DNA from: Acidimicrobiales bacterium
Lineage (GTDB): Bacteria; Actinomycetota; Acidimicrobiia; Acidimicrobiales; MedAcidi-G1
Direction of reading: 5' to 3'
DNA: 45,714 nucleotides
Assembly: GCA_014239855.1 (NCBI GenBank)
Contig: JAAZXY010000015.1
Span: forward strand, 1 to 45,714
Each line of letters opens with the position of its first letter. The first letter of the stretch is position 1. A program made the translations under genes and the position numbers. This document shows, piece by piece, positions 16,936 to 24,788 of the stretch. The notes beneath the pieces are model-generated. The model saw only the letters and a program-made list of their open reading frames with translations. It had not been told where the DNA came from and ran no database searches.

Positions 16936-17679
16936 TCAGTCATCGATGACGACCAGGACCTCCTCGAGGGCCTTACGTGCCAGGTCGGGCACCCGGACTC
17001 CGGGGAGCGGATGGCCCACCGGGAACATCACGAACGGGCGCTCGTTGTCGGGACGTCCGAGCACCGTCCGGAGGAAGGCCATGGGTGACGGCGTGTGGGG
17101 CAGGGTGGCCAGACCCATCTCGTGGATGGCCGCCACGAACAGGCCGGCCGCGATGCCGGTGCTCTCCTTGACGTAGTAGTTCTTTCGCTTCGAGCCGTCC
17201 GGACGGCGCTCGTAACGCTGCTCGAACAGGACGACCAGCCACGGGGCCACGTCCAGGAACTCCTTGTGATGGTCGGTGCCCAGCGGCGCCAGGGCCTCCT
17301 GCCACTCGTCGTTCATACGGTTCTCGAGGTAGTTGGTGTGTTCCTCGGCCTCCGCGGCCTGTCGGATCCTCGACTTCACCGTCGGGTCGGACACGGCGAC
17401 GAAGGTCCACGGCTGCTTGTGGGCGCCCGAGGGGGCGGTCGATGCCGCGGCCACCGCCGTTTCGATGAGATCCCGGGGCACCGGATCGGGACTGAACATC
17501 CGGATGCTGCGCCGCCGGTCCGCCGAAGCACGAAACACCTCGGCCCGGGTCCGCATGGTCTCGTCGTCGACCCGCTGGTGGTCATGGACCACGAACGGAT
17601 GTCGGGCAGCCAGGTCCGGCGACGGATAGGGATGCCGGTAGATCGGCTCACCCATCGGATCATCGGAAACTTCGGGCAT
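16936..17679 (-). CDS. Nitroreductase-fold flavoprotein, iodotyrosine deiodinase-like
   Basis: FMN-dependent nitroreductase-superfamily enzyme, 247 aa. Seen: RRSIRMFSPDPVPRDLI with the FMN-phosphate arginines, STAPSGAHKQPWTFVAVSD (the IYD-type loop with serine and glycine at the flavin), and the lid segment EEHTNYLENRMND with a later HHKEFLDVAPW, which supply the Glu-Tyr-Lys set that holds the zwitterion of halotyrosine in animal IYD. GRPDNERPFVMFPVGHP closes the fold. I infer reductive dehalogenation of iodo-, bromo- or chlorotyrosine, as known for bacterial IYD homologues. The start ATG 17679 has GGAGAA upstream. It lies just downstream of tRNA-Leu on the same strand. Confidence 0.85.
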   Translation of the reverse strand: MPEVSDDPMGEPIYRHPYPSPDLAARHPFVVHDHQRVDDETMRTRAEVFRASADRRRSIRMFSPDPVPRDLIETAVAAASTAPSGAHKQPWTFVAVSDPTVKSRIRQAAEAEEHTNYLENRMNDEWQEALAPLGTDHHKEFLDVAPWLVVLFEQRYERRPDGSKRKNYYVKESTGIAAGLFVAAIHEMGLATLPHTPSPMAFLRTVLGRPDNERPFVMFPVGHPLPGVRVPDLARKALEEVLVVIDD

Positions 17680-17706
17680 GGGGGGATTCTCCTTCGCGCT
17701 CCGCCG

Positions 17707-17792
17707 TGCCCGGGACAGGAATCGAACCTGTACGCCCCCGGAGGGGCCGCGGGGTTTAAGCCCGCTGCGTCTACCAGTTCCGCCACCCGGGC
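17707..17792 (-). tRNA. tRNA-Leu, anticodon UAA
   Basis: An 86-nt class II tRNA. The acceptor arms are GCCCGGG (17786-17792) and CCCGGGC (17708-17714), with discriminator A at 17707. The D-loop contains GGAACTGGTAGACGC. The anticodon stem GCGGG/CCCGC encloses CTTAAAC, giving UAA. A long variable arm and a TTCGAAT T-loop complete the structure. The 3' CCA is not encoded. A TACCGT box at 17802-17807 may be its -10 element. Confidence 0.96.
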
Positions 17793-17845
17793 GCTCCGGC
17801 CACGGTAGTCAGGCCGCCAGCTTCTGGTAGCCAGCACCTCAGACG

Positions 17846-17893
17846 ACTGGCGCTTCTGGCAACTGGCGCTTCTGGCAACTGGCGCTTCAGGCA
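17846..17893. repeat. 16-bp tandem repeat, 3 copies, at the end of a hypothetical gene
   Basis: ACTGGCGCTTCTGGCA occurs at 17846-17861 and 17862-17877, and with one substitution (T to A) at 17878-17893. On the minus strand that substitution creates the TGA stop of the hypothetical protein, so the third copy is partly coding. Confidence 0.9.
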
Positions 17894-18264
17894 GCCAGCG
17901 CCGGTTCGTCGACGGACAGCCACAGGGCGGCCCGGACGGTGTCGGCCCGTCGGCTGTCCAGTTGGTTGGCCACCACCACGCCCTCGACCATGTCGGCCAG
18001 CACGGCACCCCAGGGGCGGCCCCGCACCACCACCGAAACGGTGGCCGAAGTGCCGCGCCGTCTGATGGTGCGCTGCACCCCGGTAATACCCGGCGGGCTT
18101 CGGAAGGTCGGCACCTCGAGGCCCCGCAACCTGGCGGCCCGTCCGATCGACCGGGCCGCTTCGGCGAACCGGATGGCCCCCGGGTTGCTTCGGGGGCCCG
18201 GCCCGCCTCCGCTTCTCTGTGTTCTGTCTTCTCTCCGCTCCATGCCGATGATCTTCGCGCCCAC
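17887..18264 (-). CDS. Conserved hypothetical protein
   Basis: A 125-aa, very basic protein with no domain I can name. The first 30 residues are low-complexity (GGGPGPRSNPG). Then comes a compact region with AEAARSIGRAARLRGLEVP, FRSPPGITGVQRTIRRRG, VSVVVRGRPWGAVLADMVEG and VVVANQLDSRRADTVRA, which I have the impression of having seen in other actinobacteria. The GTG start at 18264 has GGAGGG 9 nt upstream; ATG 18243 is an alternative. It is divergent from the Fe-S nuclease with 50 nt between, and lies upstream of tRNA-Leu. Codon use with G/C in third positions supports coding. Function unknown. Confidence 0.7.
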   Translation of the reverse strand: MGAKIIGMERREDRTQRSGGGPGPRSNPGAIRFAEAARSIGRAARLRGLEVPTFRSPPGITGVQRTIRRRGTSATVSVVVRGRPWGAVLADMVEGVVVANQLDSRRADTVRAALWLSVDEPALAA

Positions 18265-18314
18265 CTGTGACAGCCCTCCGGGGGCCTGTCACCACCCCGG
18301 GCCATACTCGTCCC

Positions 18315-19283
18315 ATGCCGGACCGTCCCGGGGACGAAAACCCCGCCGCACAGCCTCAGAATCTGAACCCCGCCCAGCAGGCGGTGCTCGACGAGTTGGG
18401 CGCCCGGGCCGACGATCGTCCGGAGTTCGACGAGGACCTCCGGCCACACCTCCGGGCGGCCCTCGAGACGGCCATCGAACCCCACCTCGACGACCTTCCG
18501 CCCAATGACGACGTGTACCTCTCCAAGCACCGGCTGGGCCAGGTCCACGGGTGCGAAACGAAGTACCTGGCCGAGGAGGCCGAGGACTTCCAATGGCGGG
18601 TCCCCATCGCCCGCGGGTCGGTCGTGCACAAGGCCGTGGAACTGGCCGTCCACTGGCGTCGGGAGTTCGAGCCGCCGACGCTGGTCGACGAGGCCCTGGC
18701 CCGCCTCGAAGCTGACGATCGGGGACTCGGCTACTGGCTCCAGGGGGTGTCCGAGGCCGAACGGGCCGAGCTGCGGTCCCTGGCCGTGGACTCCTTCACC
18801 AAGTTCGTCGAATGCTGGCCACCACTCCGTCCGGCCTGGCGACCGGTGACCGAGTCCCGCCTCCGGGCCGAACTGTGCAACGGCCGGGTCATTCTCGACG
18901 GCAAGGTCGACCTCTCCCTCGGCGCGGCCCGAGGACTGCAGGCCGGCAAGGTCATCGTGGACTTCAAGACCGGTACCTCGGTCCCCGTCCACCGTGAGGA
19001 CCTCCGCTTCTACGCATTGATCGAGGCCCTACGGATCGGCGTTCCACCGCGGATGCTGGCCTCCTACTACCTGGATCGAGCCCACTTCGTCCCCGAGGAG
19101 GTGACCATCGAGACCCTGCTGGCCACCATTGCCCGGGTATCGGACGGCGTGGGGCGACTGGTCGAGCTCCACCACGGAGGCCGGACACCGAACCGGATTC
19201 CGGGGCCACCCTGTCGGTGGTGTCCCGCCTACGACGAGTGCGAAGTGGGTCAGGCCCACCGGGCTGAGTTCGACGACCACTGA
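18315..19283 (+). CDS. PD-(D/E)XK nuclease, RecB/Cas4-like with probable 4Fe-4S cluster
   Basis: Predicted DNA nuclease, 322 aa. Seen: one early cysteine in GQVHGCETKYL (about residue 80), the motif-I histidine in GSVVHKAVELAVHW, GKVDLSLG, the catalytic VIVDFKTG (D-x-K), a following tyrosine (RFYALI), and a C-terminal cysteine trio CRWCPAYDEC. The four cysteines match the cluster of Cas4, AddB and related RecB-family exonucleases. It stands alone: there are no cas genes, CRISPR repeats or recombinase subunits nearby, so a Cas4 role is unsupported and housekeeping repair is more likely. The start at ATG 18315 follows a CATACT box by 6 nt. Confidence 0.85.
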   Translation: MPDRPGDENPAAQPQNLNPAQQAVLDELGARADDRPEFDEDLRPHLRAALETAIEPHLDDLPPNDDVYLSKHRLGQVHGCETKYLAEEAEDFQWRVPIARGSVVHKAVELAVHWRREFEPPTLVDEALARLEADDRGLGYWLQGVSEAERAELRSLAVDSFTKFVECWPPLRPAWRPVTESRLRAELCNGRVILDGKVDLSLGAARGLQAGKVIVDFKTGTSVPVHREDLRFYALIEALRIGVPPRMLASYYLDRAHFVPEEVTIETLLATIARVSDGVGRLVELHHGGRTPNRIPGPPCRWCPAYDECEVGQAHRAEFDDH

Positions 19284-19330
19284 CGGTCAGGTGTTGGTCG
19301 TCCCCGGCCGGCGGCCAGAGATGTTCCTCA

Positions 19331-20590
19331 TCAAGCGTCGAGCAATCGGAACCGGCCCGTCAGATGCAGGAACGCTCCCCCGACGAGAACCACCAGCCCG
19401 GCGAAGGCCACCACCGGACGGGGCCCGAAAACGGTGATGGCCGCCCCCATGGCCAGGTTGGCGAACGGCGACACCCCCAGCACCCCCATGAGGTAGAGCG
19501 CCATCACCCGCCCACGGATGGCGTCGTCGACCTGGAGTTGCACGGTGGAGTTGAGGTTGGAGGCCGACGCCAGGTGCATGCATCCGATCAGGCCCAGCCC
19601 GACGAACCCCATCCAGAGAACCGGTGCCGCCGCGAACAACATCAGGGCGATGCCGTACCCGCAGGTGGCGAACAGCTGGAGCCTGGACCGCCGGATCTGC
19701 CCGAGTTCCCCGACAACCAGCGGAGCAGCCAGAAGGGCACCCAGTCCCTGAGCCGAACCGAGCATGCCGAACCAGAAGGGCGAGACCTCGAACACCTCTT
19801 CGGCGAACACCACGATCTGCTGCACCACCGGTTGACCCATGGTCGACACCAGGGCGGTCGTGCCGATGGCCACCCGGATGCCCGGCGAGCCCAGGACGTA
19901 GCGGATCGACTCCCGGTAGTCACCAAGGATCGACGGCGAATGCCCGGGCCGGCTCCCGTCGGGCGCCCGCTCGGGCCGGAACAGGTCCGCGGCCCGGATC
20001 ATGAACAACGCAGTGAGGACCGGGCCGTAGAACACGGCCGCCACGAACAATGCCCAACCGGGCCCGGCCGTCCCGATGAGCAGCCCGCCGAGGGCCGGGC
20101 CGAACGTCCGGGCCGCGTTGAACTGGGTGGAGTTGAGGGTGATGGCGTTGCGGAGGTGTTCGCGTGGCACACATTCGGCCACGAAGGACTGCCAGGTCGG
20201 GAGTTGAATCCCGTAGATGAAGCCACCGGCCAGCAGCAGGCCGATCCACGCAACCACACTCCGGACACCCAGTCCCCAACTGGCGGCCATCAGCGCGGCC
20301 AGCACCGAACAGGCGGTGTTGGTGCACAGCAGCACCTTTCGGCGATCGAATCGGTCCGACACGTGGCCGGCCACCGGGTTGGTGAGCAGCATGGGAATGA
20401 ACGACGCGAAGGCGGCCGCACCCACCCACGCCGCCGATTCGGTGATCTGGTAGACGATCCAATAGGTGGCCACGTACTGGGTCCACCGGCCGTTGTTGGT
20501 GATCGCCCCACCGATCCAGAAGAGTCGGTAGTTCCGGAAGGCCATCGCCGGATAGCGCCGACCCGGCGAAGGTGGCGCTCCGGTGGGCAT
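19331..20590 (-). CDS. Major facilitator superfamily transporter (MFS_3/EntS-like)
   Basis: Twelve-helix membrane exporter, 419 aa. Seen: FRNYRLFWIGGAITNNGRWTQ at the first helix, the cytoplasmic motif A GHVSDRFDRRKVL between helices 2 and 3, TWQSFVAECVPREHLRNAI and ITLNSTQFNAARTFGPALGG in the N-half, and a second motif near AIRGRVMALYLMGVLGVSP. This pattern is that of the enterobactin-exporter EntS/MFS_3 group, which moves small hydrophobic or siderophore-like molecules; the substrate is unknown. The start ATG 20590 is preceded by TAGGGT at 7 nt. It is divergent from the crotonase gene and convergent with the nuclease gene. Confidence 0.9.
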   Translation of the reverse strand: MPTGAPPSPGRRYPAMAFRNYRLFWIGGAITNNGRWTQYVATYWIVYQITESAAWVGAAAFASFIPMLLTNPVAGHVSDRFDRRKVLLCTNTACSVLAALMAASWGLGVRSVVAWIGLLLAGGFIYGIQLPTWQSFVAECVPREHLRNAITLNSTQFNAARTFGPALGGLLIGTAGPGWALFVAAVFYGPVLTALFMIRAADLFRPERAPDGSRPGHSPSILGDYRESIRYVLGSPGIRVAIGTTALVSTMGQPVVQQIVVFAEEVFEVSPFWFGMLGSAQGLGALLAAPLVVGELGQIRRSRLQLFATCGYGIALMLFAAAPVLWMGFVGLGLIGCMHLASASNLNSTVQLQVDDAIRGRVMALYLMGVLGVSPFANLAMGAAITVFGPRPVVAFAGLVVLVGGAFLHLTGRFRLLDA

Positions 20591-20597
20591 GGTTTCG

Positions 20598-20603
20598 ACC
20601 CTA
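20598..20603 (-). promoter_or_regulatory. Putative leaderless -10 box (TAGGGT) of the MFS transporter
   Basis: TAGGGT on the minus strand, 7 nt before ATG 20590, with no Shine-Dalgarno between. Confidence 0.45.
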
Positions 20604-20629
20604 GATGGGACCCGTGCGAGACTCCGGCC

Positions 20630-21397
20630 ATGAGCATGCTGAAGATCGAACGACGTGACCGTGTGGCCATCCTGACCTTCGACGATCCCGATCGTCGCAA
20701 CGTCATCAGCAACGAGATGAACGACGAACTGCTGGTGGCCTTCGACGAGCTGGAGGCCGACGAGGGCGTGGGCGCCGTCGTCCTCACCGGAGAGGGACGG
20801 GCCTTCTGCGCCGGCGCGGTGCTCGACGACCTACTGGATGCCGGCAAGGGCGACGACGACGGTGCCCTGCCCGACATCTACCGGGGATTCCTGCGGGTGG
20901 CCCACACGCCGCTCCCCACGGTGGCAGCCGTCAACGGCGCGGCGGTGGGCGCTGGAATGAACATGATCCTGGCGTGCGACCTGGTCATCGCCGGCCGGTC
21001 GGCCCGGTTCGACTCGCGGTTCCTGACCATCGGGATCCACCCCGGTGGCGGCCACACGTGGCGGCTCCGCAACATCACCAACCTGCAGGCGGCCAAGGCC
21101 ATGGTGCTGTTCGAGCAGATCCTGGACGGCGAGCAGGCGGCCCGGCACGGCGTGGCCTGGGACTGCGTGGATGATGACGACCTGCTGGACCGGGCGGTGG
21201 AGTACGCGGCCAGGGCGGCCAAGCATCCGCGCGAGCTGGTGGCCGTCACCAAGCAGACCCTGCACGACACCGCCGCGGTGACCGAGTCGGTGCCGTCGGT
21301 TCAGTTGGAGATCGAGCCGCAGGTCTGGTCCATGCGCCAGCCCGCCTTCACCGAGATGGTGGCCAAGCTCAAGGCGCGGATTGCCGAAAAGGAATAA
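20630..21397 (+). CDS. Enoyl-CoA hydratase/isomerase (crotonase) family protein, catalytic glutamates absent
   Basis: Crotonase-fold acyl-CoA enzyme, 255 aa. Seen: FDDPDRRNVISNEM, the first oxyanion-hole segment GRAFCAGAVLDDLL, the second, VNGAAVGAGMNMILACDL, and the PGGGHTWRL helix. The two glutamates of rat hydratase fall at asparagine (GAGMN in place of GGGCE) and phenylalanine (FDSRF in place of FGQPE) by my alignment. It is therefore unlikely to be a plain hydratase and may act as an isomerase, hydrolase, lyase or decarboxylase. The start ATG 20630 is used, with ATG 20636 as an alternative. It is divergent from the MFS gene, 39 nt away. Confidence 0.88.
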   Translation: MSMLKIERRDRVAILTFDDPDRRNVISNEMNDELLVAFDELEADEGVGAVVLTGEGRAFCAGAVLDDLLDAGKGDDDGALPDIYRGFLRVAHTPLPTVAAVNGAAVGAGMNMILACDLVIAGRSARFDSRFLTIGIHPGGGHTWRLRNITNLQAAKAMVLFEQILDGEQAARHGVAWDCVDDDDLLDRAVEYAARAAKHPRELVAVTKQTLHDTAAVTESVPSVQLEIEPQVWSMRQPAFTEMVAKLKARIAEKE

Positions 21398-21451
21398 CGG
21401 TCGCCGGCAACACCGCCGACAGCACCGCCAGGAACAGGCGACGATCGCCGG

Positions 21452-22093
21452 TTACCGGCCCGCGCTCTCCAGCCACGAGCCGACCAGGTCGGCCCGTCGC
21501 ACGCACCATTCCTCGGCCGTCATGGCATACCGGAGGTGGTCCTCCCACACTCCGGCGATCTCCAGGTAACGCTCGGCCAGCCCCTCACAGCGGAACTCCA
21601 GTTTCTCGACGACCCGACGGGACCTGGCGTTGCGGGGCACGATCGACACCTGGATGCGGTGCAGGTCGACCTCGTCGAAGGCGAAGCGGCAGAGGGCGAC
21701 CATCGCCTCGGGGATGTAGCCGTTGCCAGCCCGGTCCTCGTCCATCCAGTACCCCACGTGGGCACTCCGGAAAGCCCCACGGACCACGTTGGAGAGGTTC
21801 AGTTCACCGGCGAAGGCCGGCCGTGTGGCGCCATCGACGATGAACACGCCGAATCCCCAGCCGGTTCCCAACTGGCGCTCCCGCCGTCGGGTGGCACACC
21901 GCATGGCGAAGGCCTGGCTGTCCTCCACCGGGTCGGGCTGTCCGAATCCCCGACGGGGTTCCCAACGGGTCAGCCACTCGGCGTTGCGCCGTCGGACATC
22001 GCGCCAGTCGTCGAAGTCGTCGGACTCCAGCGGCCGAAGGAGCACCCTGGGGCCCTCGACGACCGGACAGTCGATGATCTCGTCGATGGCCAC
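21452..22093 (-). CDS. GNAT-family N-acetyltransferase (RimJ/RimL-like)
   Basis: Acetyl-CoA-dependent N-acetyltransferase, about 213 aa. Seen: PRVLLRPLESDDFDDW at the N-terminus, VGYWMDEDRAGNGYIPEAM (the acetyl-CoA pyrophosphate loop, R-x-x-G-x-I form), LCRFAFDEVDLHRIQVSI and NARSRRVVEKLEFRCEG, which is the typical RimJ layout for protein N-terminal acetylation. Start set at GTG 22093, with GGGGAAG 8-10 nt upstream; residues further upstream in the frame are not conserved-looking. It lies downstream of the glyoxylate aminotransferase on the same strand, 86 nt away. Target protein unknown. Confidence 0.88.
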   Translation of the reverse strand: MAIDEIIDCPVVEGPRVLLRPLESDDFDDWRDVRRRNAEWLTRWEPRRGFGQPDPVEDSQAFAMRCATRRRERQLGTGWGFGVFIVDGATRPAFAGELNLSNVVRGAFRSAHVGYWMDEDRAGNGYIPEAMVALCRFAFDEVDLHRIQVSIVPRNARSRRVVEKLEFRCEGLAERYLEIAGVWEDHLRYAMTAEEWCVRRADLVGSWLESAGR

Positions 22094-22179
22094 GATGCAT
22101 CTTCCCCGGCGGCCCATGTCCCGGGACAAGCCGGGACGCTCGATGATCTGGGTGAAATCCCGTCGAGAAGGCGCGTGGA

Positions 22180-23274
22180 TCAGCCCAGGATCTCGTCCAG
22201 CGCGCCCAACAGGAGGGTGACGTTGCGCTGACGAGCCGTGTGGCCCATGCAACCGATGCGCCAGACCCGGCCGGCCACCGGGCCGAGGCCGCCGCCGATC
22301 TCGATCCCGTACTCGGCCAGGAGTCGCCCACGGACGCCCGCCTCGTCGACGCCATCGGGCAGTCGGTCGTCCGGGACGATCACCGAGGTGAGTTCGGGGA
22401 GACGGTGGCCCTCCTGGGCGAACAGTTCGAAGCCCCGCTTGACGAGGCCCTCCTGCAGCCGATCCCCGCATGCCTGATGTCGGGCCTGCACGTTCTCGAG
22501 CCCCTCGTCGAGCACCACGCCCAGACCGGCGTGCAGCGCGTAGAGCATCGAGATGGGGGCGGTGTGGTGGTAGGCGCGGGCGCCGCCACCGGTCACGTAG
22601 TTGGCGATCATGGCGAAGTCGAGGTACCAGGACTGCGACTTCTCGACGAAGCCGTCGATGGCGGCCTGGGAGACGGTCACCGGCGACAGGCCGGGCGGGA
22701 CGCCGAGGCACTTCTGGGTGCCGCTGTAGGCCAGGTCGACGCCCCATTCGTCGATCTCCAGGGGGATGCCGCCGAGGGAGGTGACGCAGTCGACCAGCAG
22801 CAGGGCGTCGCCCTTGCCGGCCCCGAGGGGGGCGATGTCGTTGCGGACGCCGGTGGACGTCTCGGCGTGCACCACGGCGATGACCTTGGGTGACGGATGG
22901 GCGTCCAGCAGGGTCTGGGGATCGATGGCCGTTCCCCACGCGGCGTCGACCCGGACGACCTCGGCGCCACAGCGCGACGCCACGTCACACATGCGTTCGC
23001 CGAACACGCCGTTGACGCCGACGACGACCACGTCCCCGGGACCCAGCACGTTGACGAAGGTGGCCTCCATGCCGGCCGAACCGGTGGCCGAGACGGGGAA
23101 GGTCAGGGGGTTGGACGTCCGGAAGACCTCGCGGAGGCGTTCGTTCGTCTCGTCCAGAAGGGCAATGAAGTCGGGATCCAGGTGACCCAGGACCGGGCGA
23201 CCGAAGGCCTCGATGACCTCGGGGTACGGGTTCCCGGGACCGGGGCCCATGAGGATGCGATCTGCGTGCGACAT
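22180..23274 (-). CDS. Serine-glyoxylate / alanine-glyoxylate aminotransferase
   Basis: Class V PLP aminotransferase, 364 aa. It transfers an amino group from serine or alanine to glyoxylate, giving glycine. Seen: [21 protein letters not shown], the [10 protein letters not shown] phosphate region, [12 protein letters not shown], the PLP aspartate in [12 protein letters not shown], and lysine 188 in YSGTQKCLG. The start at ATG 23274 is chosen over ATG 23283 because a TAGGAT box sits exactly 7 nt before it and the family normally opens just there. In the serine cycle this step consumes glyoxylate and makes hydroxypyruvate from serine, which fits the mtk-mcl-ppc genes 4 kb away. Alanine-, serine- and aspartate-specific members look alike, so the donor is inferred. 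Confidence 0.87.
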   Translation of the reverse strand: MSHADRILMGPGPGNPYPEVIEAFGRPVLGHLDPDFIALLDETNERLREVFRTSNPLTFPVSATGSAGMEATFVNVLGPGDVVVVGVNGVFGERMCDVASRCGAEVVRVDAAWGTAIDPQTLLDAHPSPKVIAVVHAETSTGVRNDIAPLGAGKGDALLLVDCVTSLGGIPLEIDEWGVDLAYSGTQKCLGVPPGLSPVTVSQAAIDGFVEKSQSWYLDFAMIANYVTGGGARAYHHTAPISMLYALHAGLGVVLDEGLENVQARHQACGDRLQEGLVKRGFELFAQEGHRLPELTSVIVPDDRLPDGVDEAGVRGRLLAEYGIEIGGGLGPVAGRVWRIGCMGHTARQRNVTLLLGALDEILG

Positions 23275-23281
23275 GGCTTCC

Positions 23282-23287
23282 ATCCTA
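23282..23287 (-). promoter_or_regulatory. Putative leaderless -10 box (TAGGAT) of the glyoxylate aminotransferase
   Basis: TAGGAT on the minus strand, 7 nt before ATG 23274. It supports that start over the earlier ATG, which overlaps this box. Confidence 0.5.
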
Positions 23288-23364
23288 CAGAACGAATCAC
23301 TACTGGTGGGAAAGTTCTCTCCTCTGGGGAAAGAACCTCATCGGCCGCCGAAACCGGCATGAGG

Positions 23365-24777
23365 TCAGATCTGCGAGGCGACCAGCCCGTCGAGGATGTC
23401 GGACTCCGACACCAGGCACTCGTCGAAGCCGAACTGGCGCATCACCTTCACGAGGATCGACAGGCCACCCACGATGACGTCGGCCCGGGCCTCCTCCATG
23501 CCCGGGTTGGCCATCCGTTCCCCACGGTCCTCGGTGGCCAGCGTGCGGTAGACGTCCTCCACGGCCTCCTTGGTGAGCCGGAAGTGGTGGATCTGGTCCC
23601 GGTCGTAGGTGGCCAGGCCGATCTCGACGGCGGCCACACAGGACACGGTGCCCGCCAGACCGACCAGCGTGCGGGCGTCGGCCACACCCGGAACCTCCAG
23701 GCGCACCTCGTCGAGGTGGGCTTCGGTGACCGACAGGCAGGCCACCAACTCCTCGGGTCGGGCCGGGTCGTGCTCGATCCACTGTTCGGTGAGTCGCACG
23801 CAGCCGATGTCGCATGACCAGGCCGCCTCGGCCTCGGTGGTCCCGACCACGAACTCCGTCGATCCCCCACCGATGTCGAGAATGAGGAACGGCCCGTCAC
23901 CGGCGTCGAGCTCCGCGGTGGCCCCGGCGAAGGAGAGATGCCCCTCGTCCAGGCCGGACAGCAGTTCGGGCCGAAAACCAATGACGGCCTCGGCCGCATC
24001 GAAGAACTCGTCGCGGTTGGCGGCGTCACGGGCCGCCGAGGTGGCGGTGATCCGGCAACGGGTCACCCCGTGGGCGTCCATGGCCTCGCGGTACTCCGTG
24101 AGGACGGCAACCACCCGGTCGATGGCTCCGGGGGCCAGGCGGCCCGTGGCGTCGACCCCCTCCCCCATCCGGGTGATGTGCATCCGCCGCTCCAGGGTCT
24201 CAAACCCGGCCGGTCCCGCACCGGCGGCGGCCCGCCCGATCAGCAGGCGGGTGGAGTTCGTTCCGCAGTCGATGGCCGCCACCGCGCCCGCGGGACCGTC
24301 ACCAGCGGAATCATCAGGGGCGTCGCCGGTCAGCCGGGCGTGGACCCAGCGGCCCACCGGGTCGTCGCCACCGGCCAGGAACCACGCATAGTGGGCATGC
24401 AGGCACTTGACCCCCTGACGGGTCCCGCCGACGCCGCCTGACGGGCGATGTCCGTCATGGTCGGCCGGAATGGCCGCGTCACGCTCGGCGGCATACCGGC
24501 CATGGGCCTCGGCCAGTTCATCGGGGTCACATGCCGCCTCGGCATCACGGACCCCGCCGGTCGATTCCAGAGTCCCGATCCGGGACCGCAGGGCGTCACC
24601 GACCAACCAGTACCGGGTGGGCATCGGCCGGTCGTCGTCCAACAGGGGGTGGTTGCGAATGACCACCGGCGTGCCGTCGTCATCGCGCACGACGACCTCG
24701 AACGCCCCTTCCGGACGGCGACCCAGGAGGCCCTCGACGACCGAGCCCTCGGTCGGACGTTCGTCGGGAACCACCAT
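23365..24777 (-). CDS. DUF501 - exopolyphosphatase/GppA fusion protein
   Basis: A 470-aa protein joining two modules that are usually separate neighbours. Residues 1-150 are DUF501, with RRPEGAFEVVVRDDDG, the end block RPSGGVGGTRQGVKCLHAHY and LAGGDDPVGRWV. Residues 165-470 are the Ppx/GppA actin-like fold: VAAIDCGTNSTRLLIGR (phosphate 1), ITATSAARDAANRDEF, LDIGGGSTEFVVG (phosphate 2) and LVGLAGTVSCVAAVEIGL. The Ppx part hydrolyses inorganic polyphosphate or (p)ppGpp-type pentaphosphate. In many actinobacteria the order is eno-ftsB-DUF501-ppx; here ftsB-eno lies about 10.6 kb away. The start ATG 24777 is 11 nt downstream of the coxG stop. Confidence 0.92.
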   Translation of the reverse strand: MVVPDERPTEGSVVEGLLGRRPEGAFEVVVRDDDGTPVVIRNHPLLDDDRPMPTRYWLVGDALRSRIGTLESTGGVRDAEAACDPDELAEAHGRYAAERDAAIPADHDGHRPSGGVGGTRQGVKCLHAHYAWFLAGGDDPVGRWVHARLTGDAPDDSAGDGPAGAVAAIDCGTNSTRLLIGRAAAGAGPAGFETLERRMHITRMGEGVDATGRLAPGAIDRVVAVLTEYREAMDAHGVTRCRITATSAARDAANRDEFFDAAEAVIGFRPELLSGLDEGHLSFAGATAELDAGDGPFLILDIGGGSTEFVVGTTEAEAAWSCDIGCVRLTEQWIEHDPARPEELVACLSVTEAHLDEVRLEVPGVADARTLVGLAGTVSCVAAVEIGLATYDRDQIHHFRLTKEAVEDVYRTLATEDRGERMANPGMEEARADVIVGGLSILVKVMRQFGFDECLVSESDILDGLVASQI

Positions 24778-24788
24778 CTCGCTCAGGT

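Noticed and set aside
17707-17792. tRNA-Leu as an attachment site for an integrated element
   Set aside because: No integrase, phage gene or repeated tRNA 3' end is seen on either side.
19364-20629. Plus-strand extension upstream of the crotonase start
   Set aside because: It lies antisense to the MFS transporter and encodes low-complexity sequence; the crotonase fold begins at 20630.
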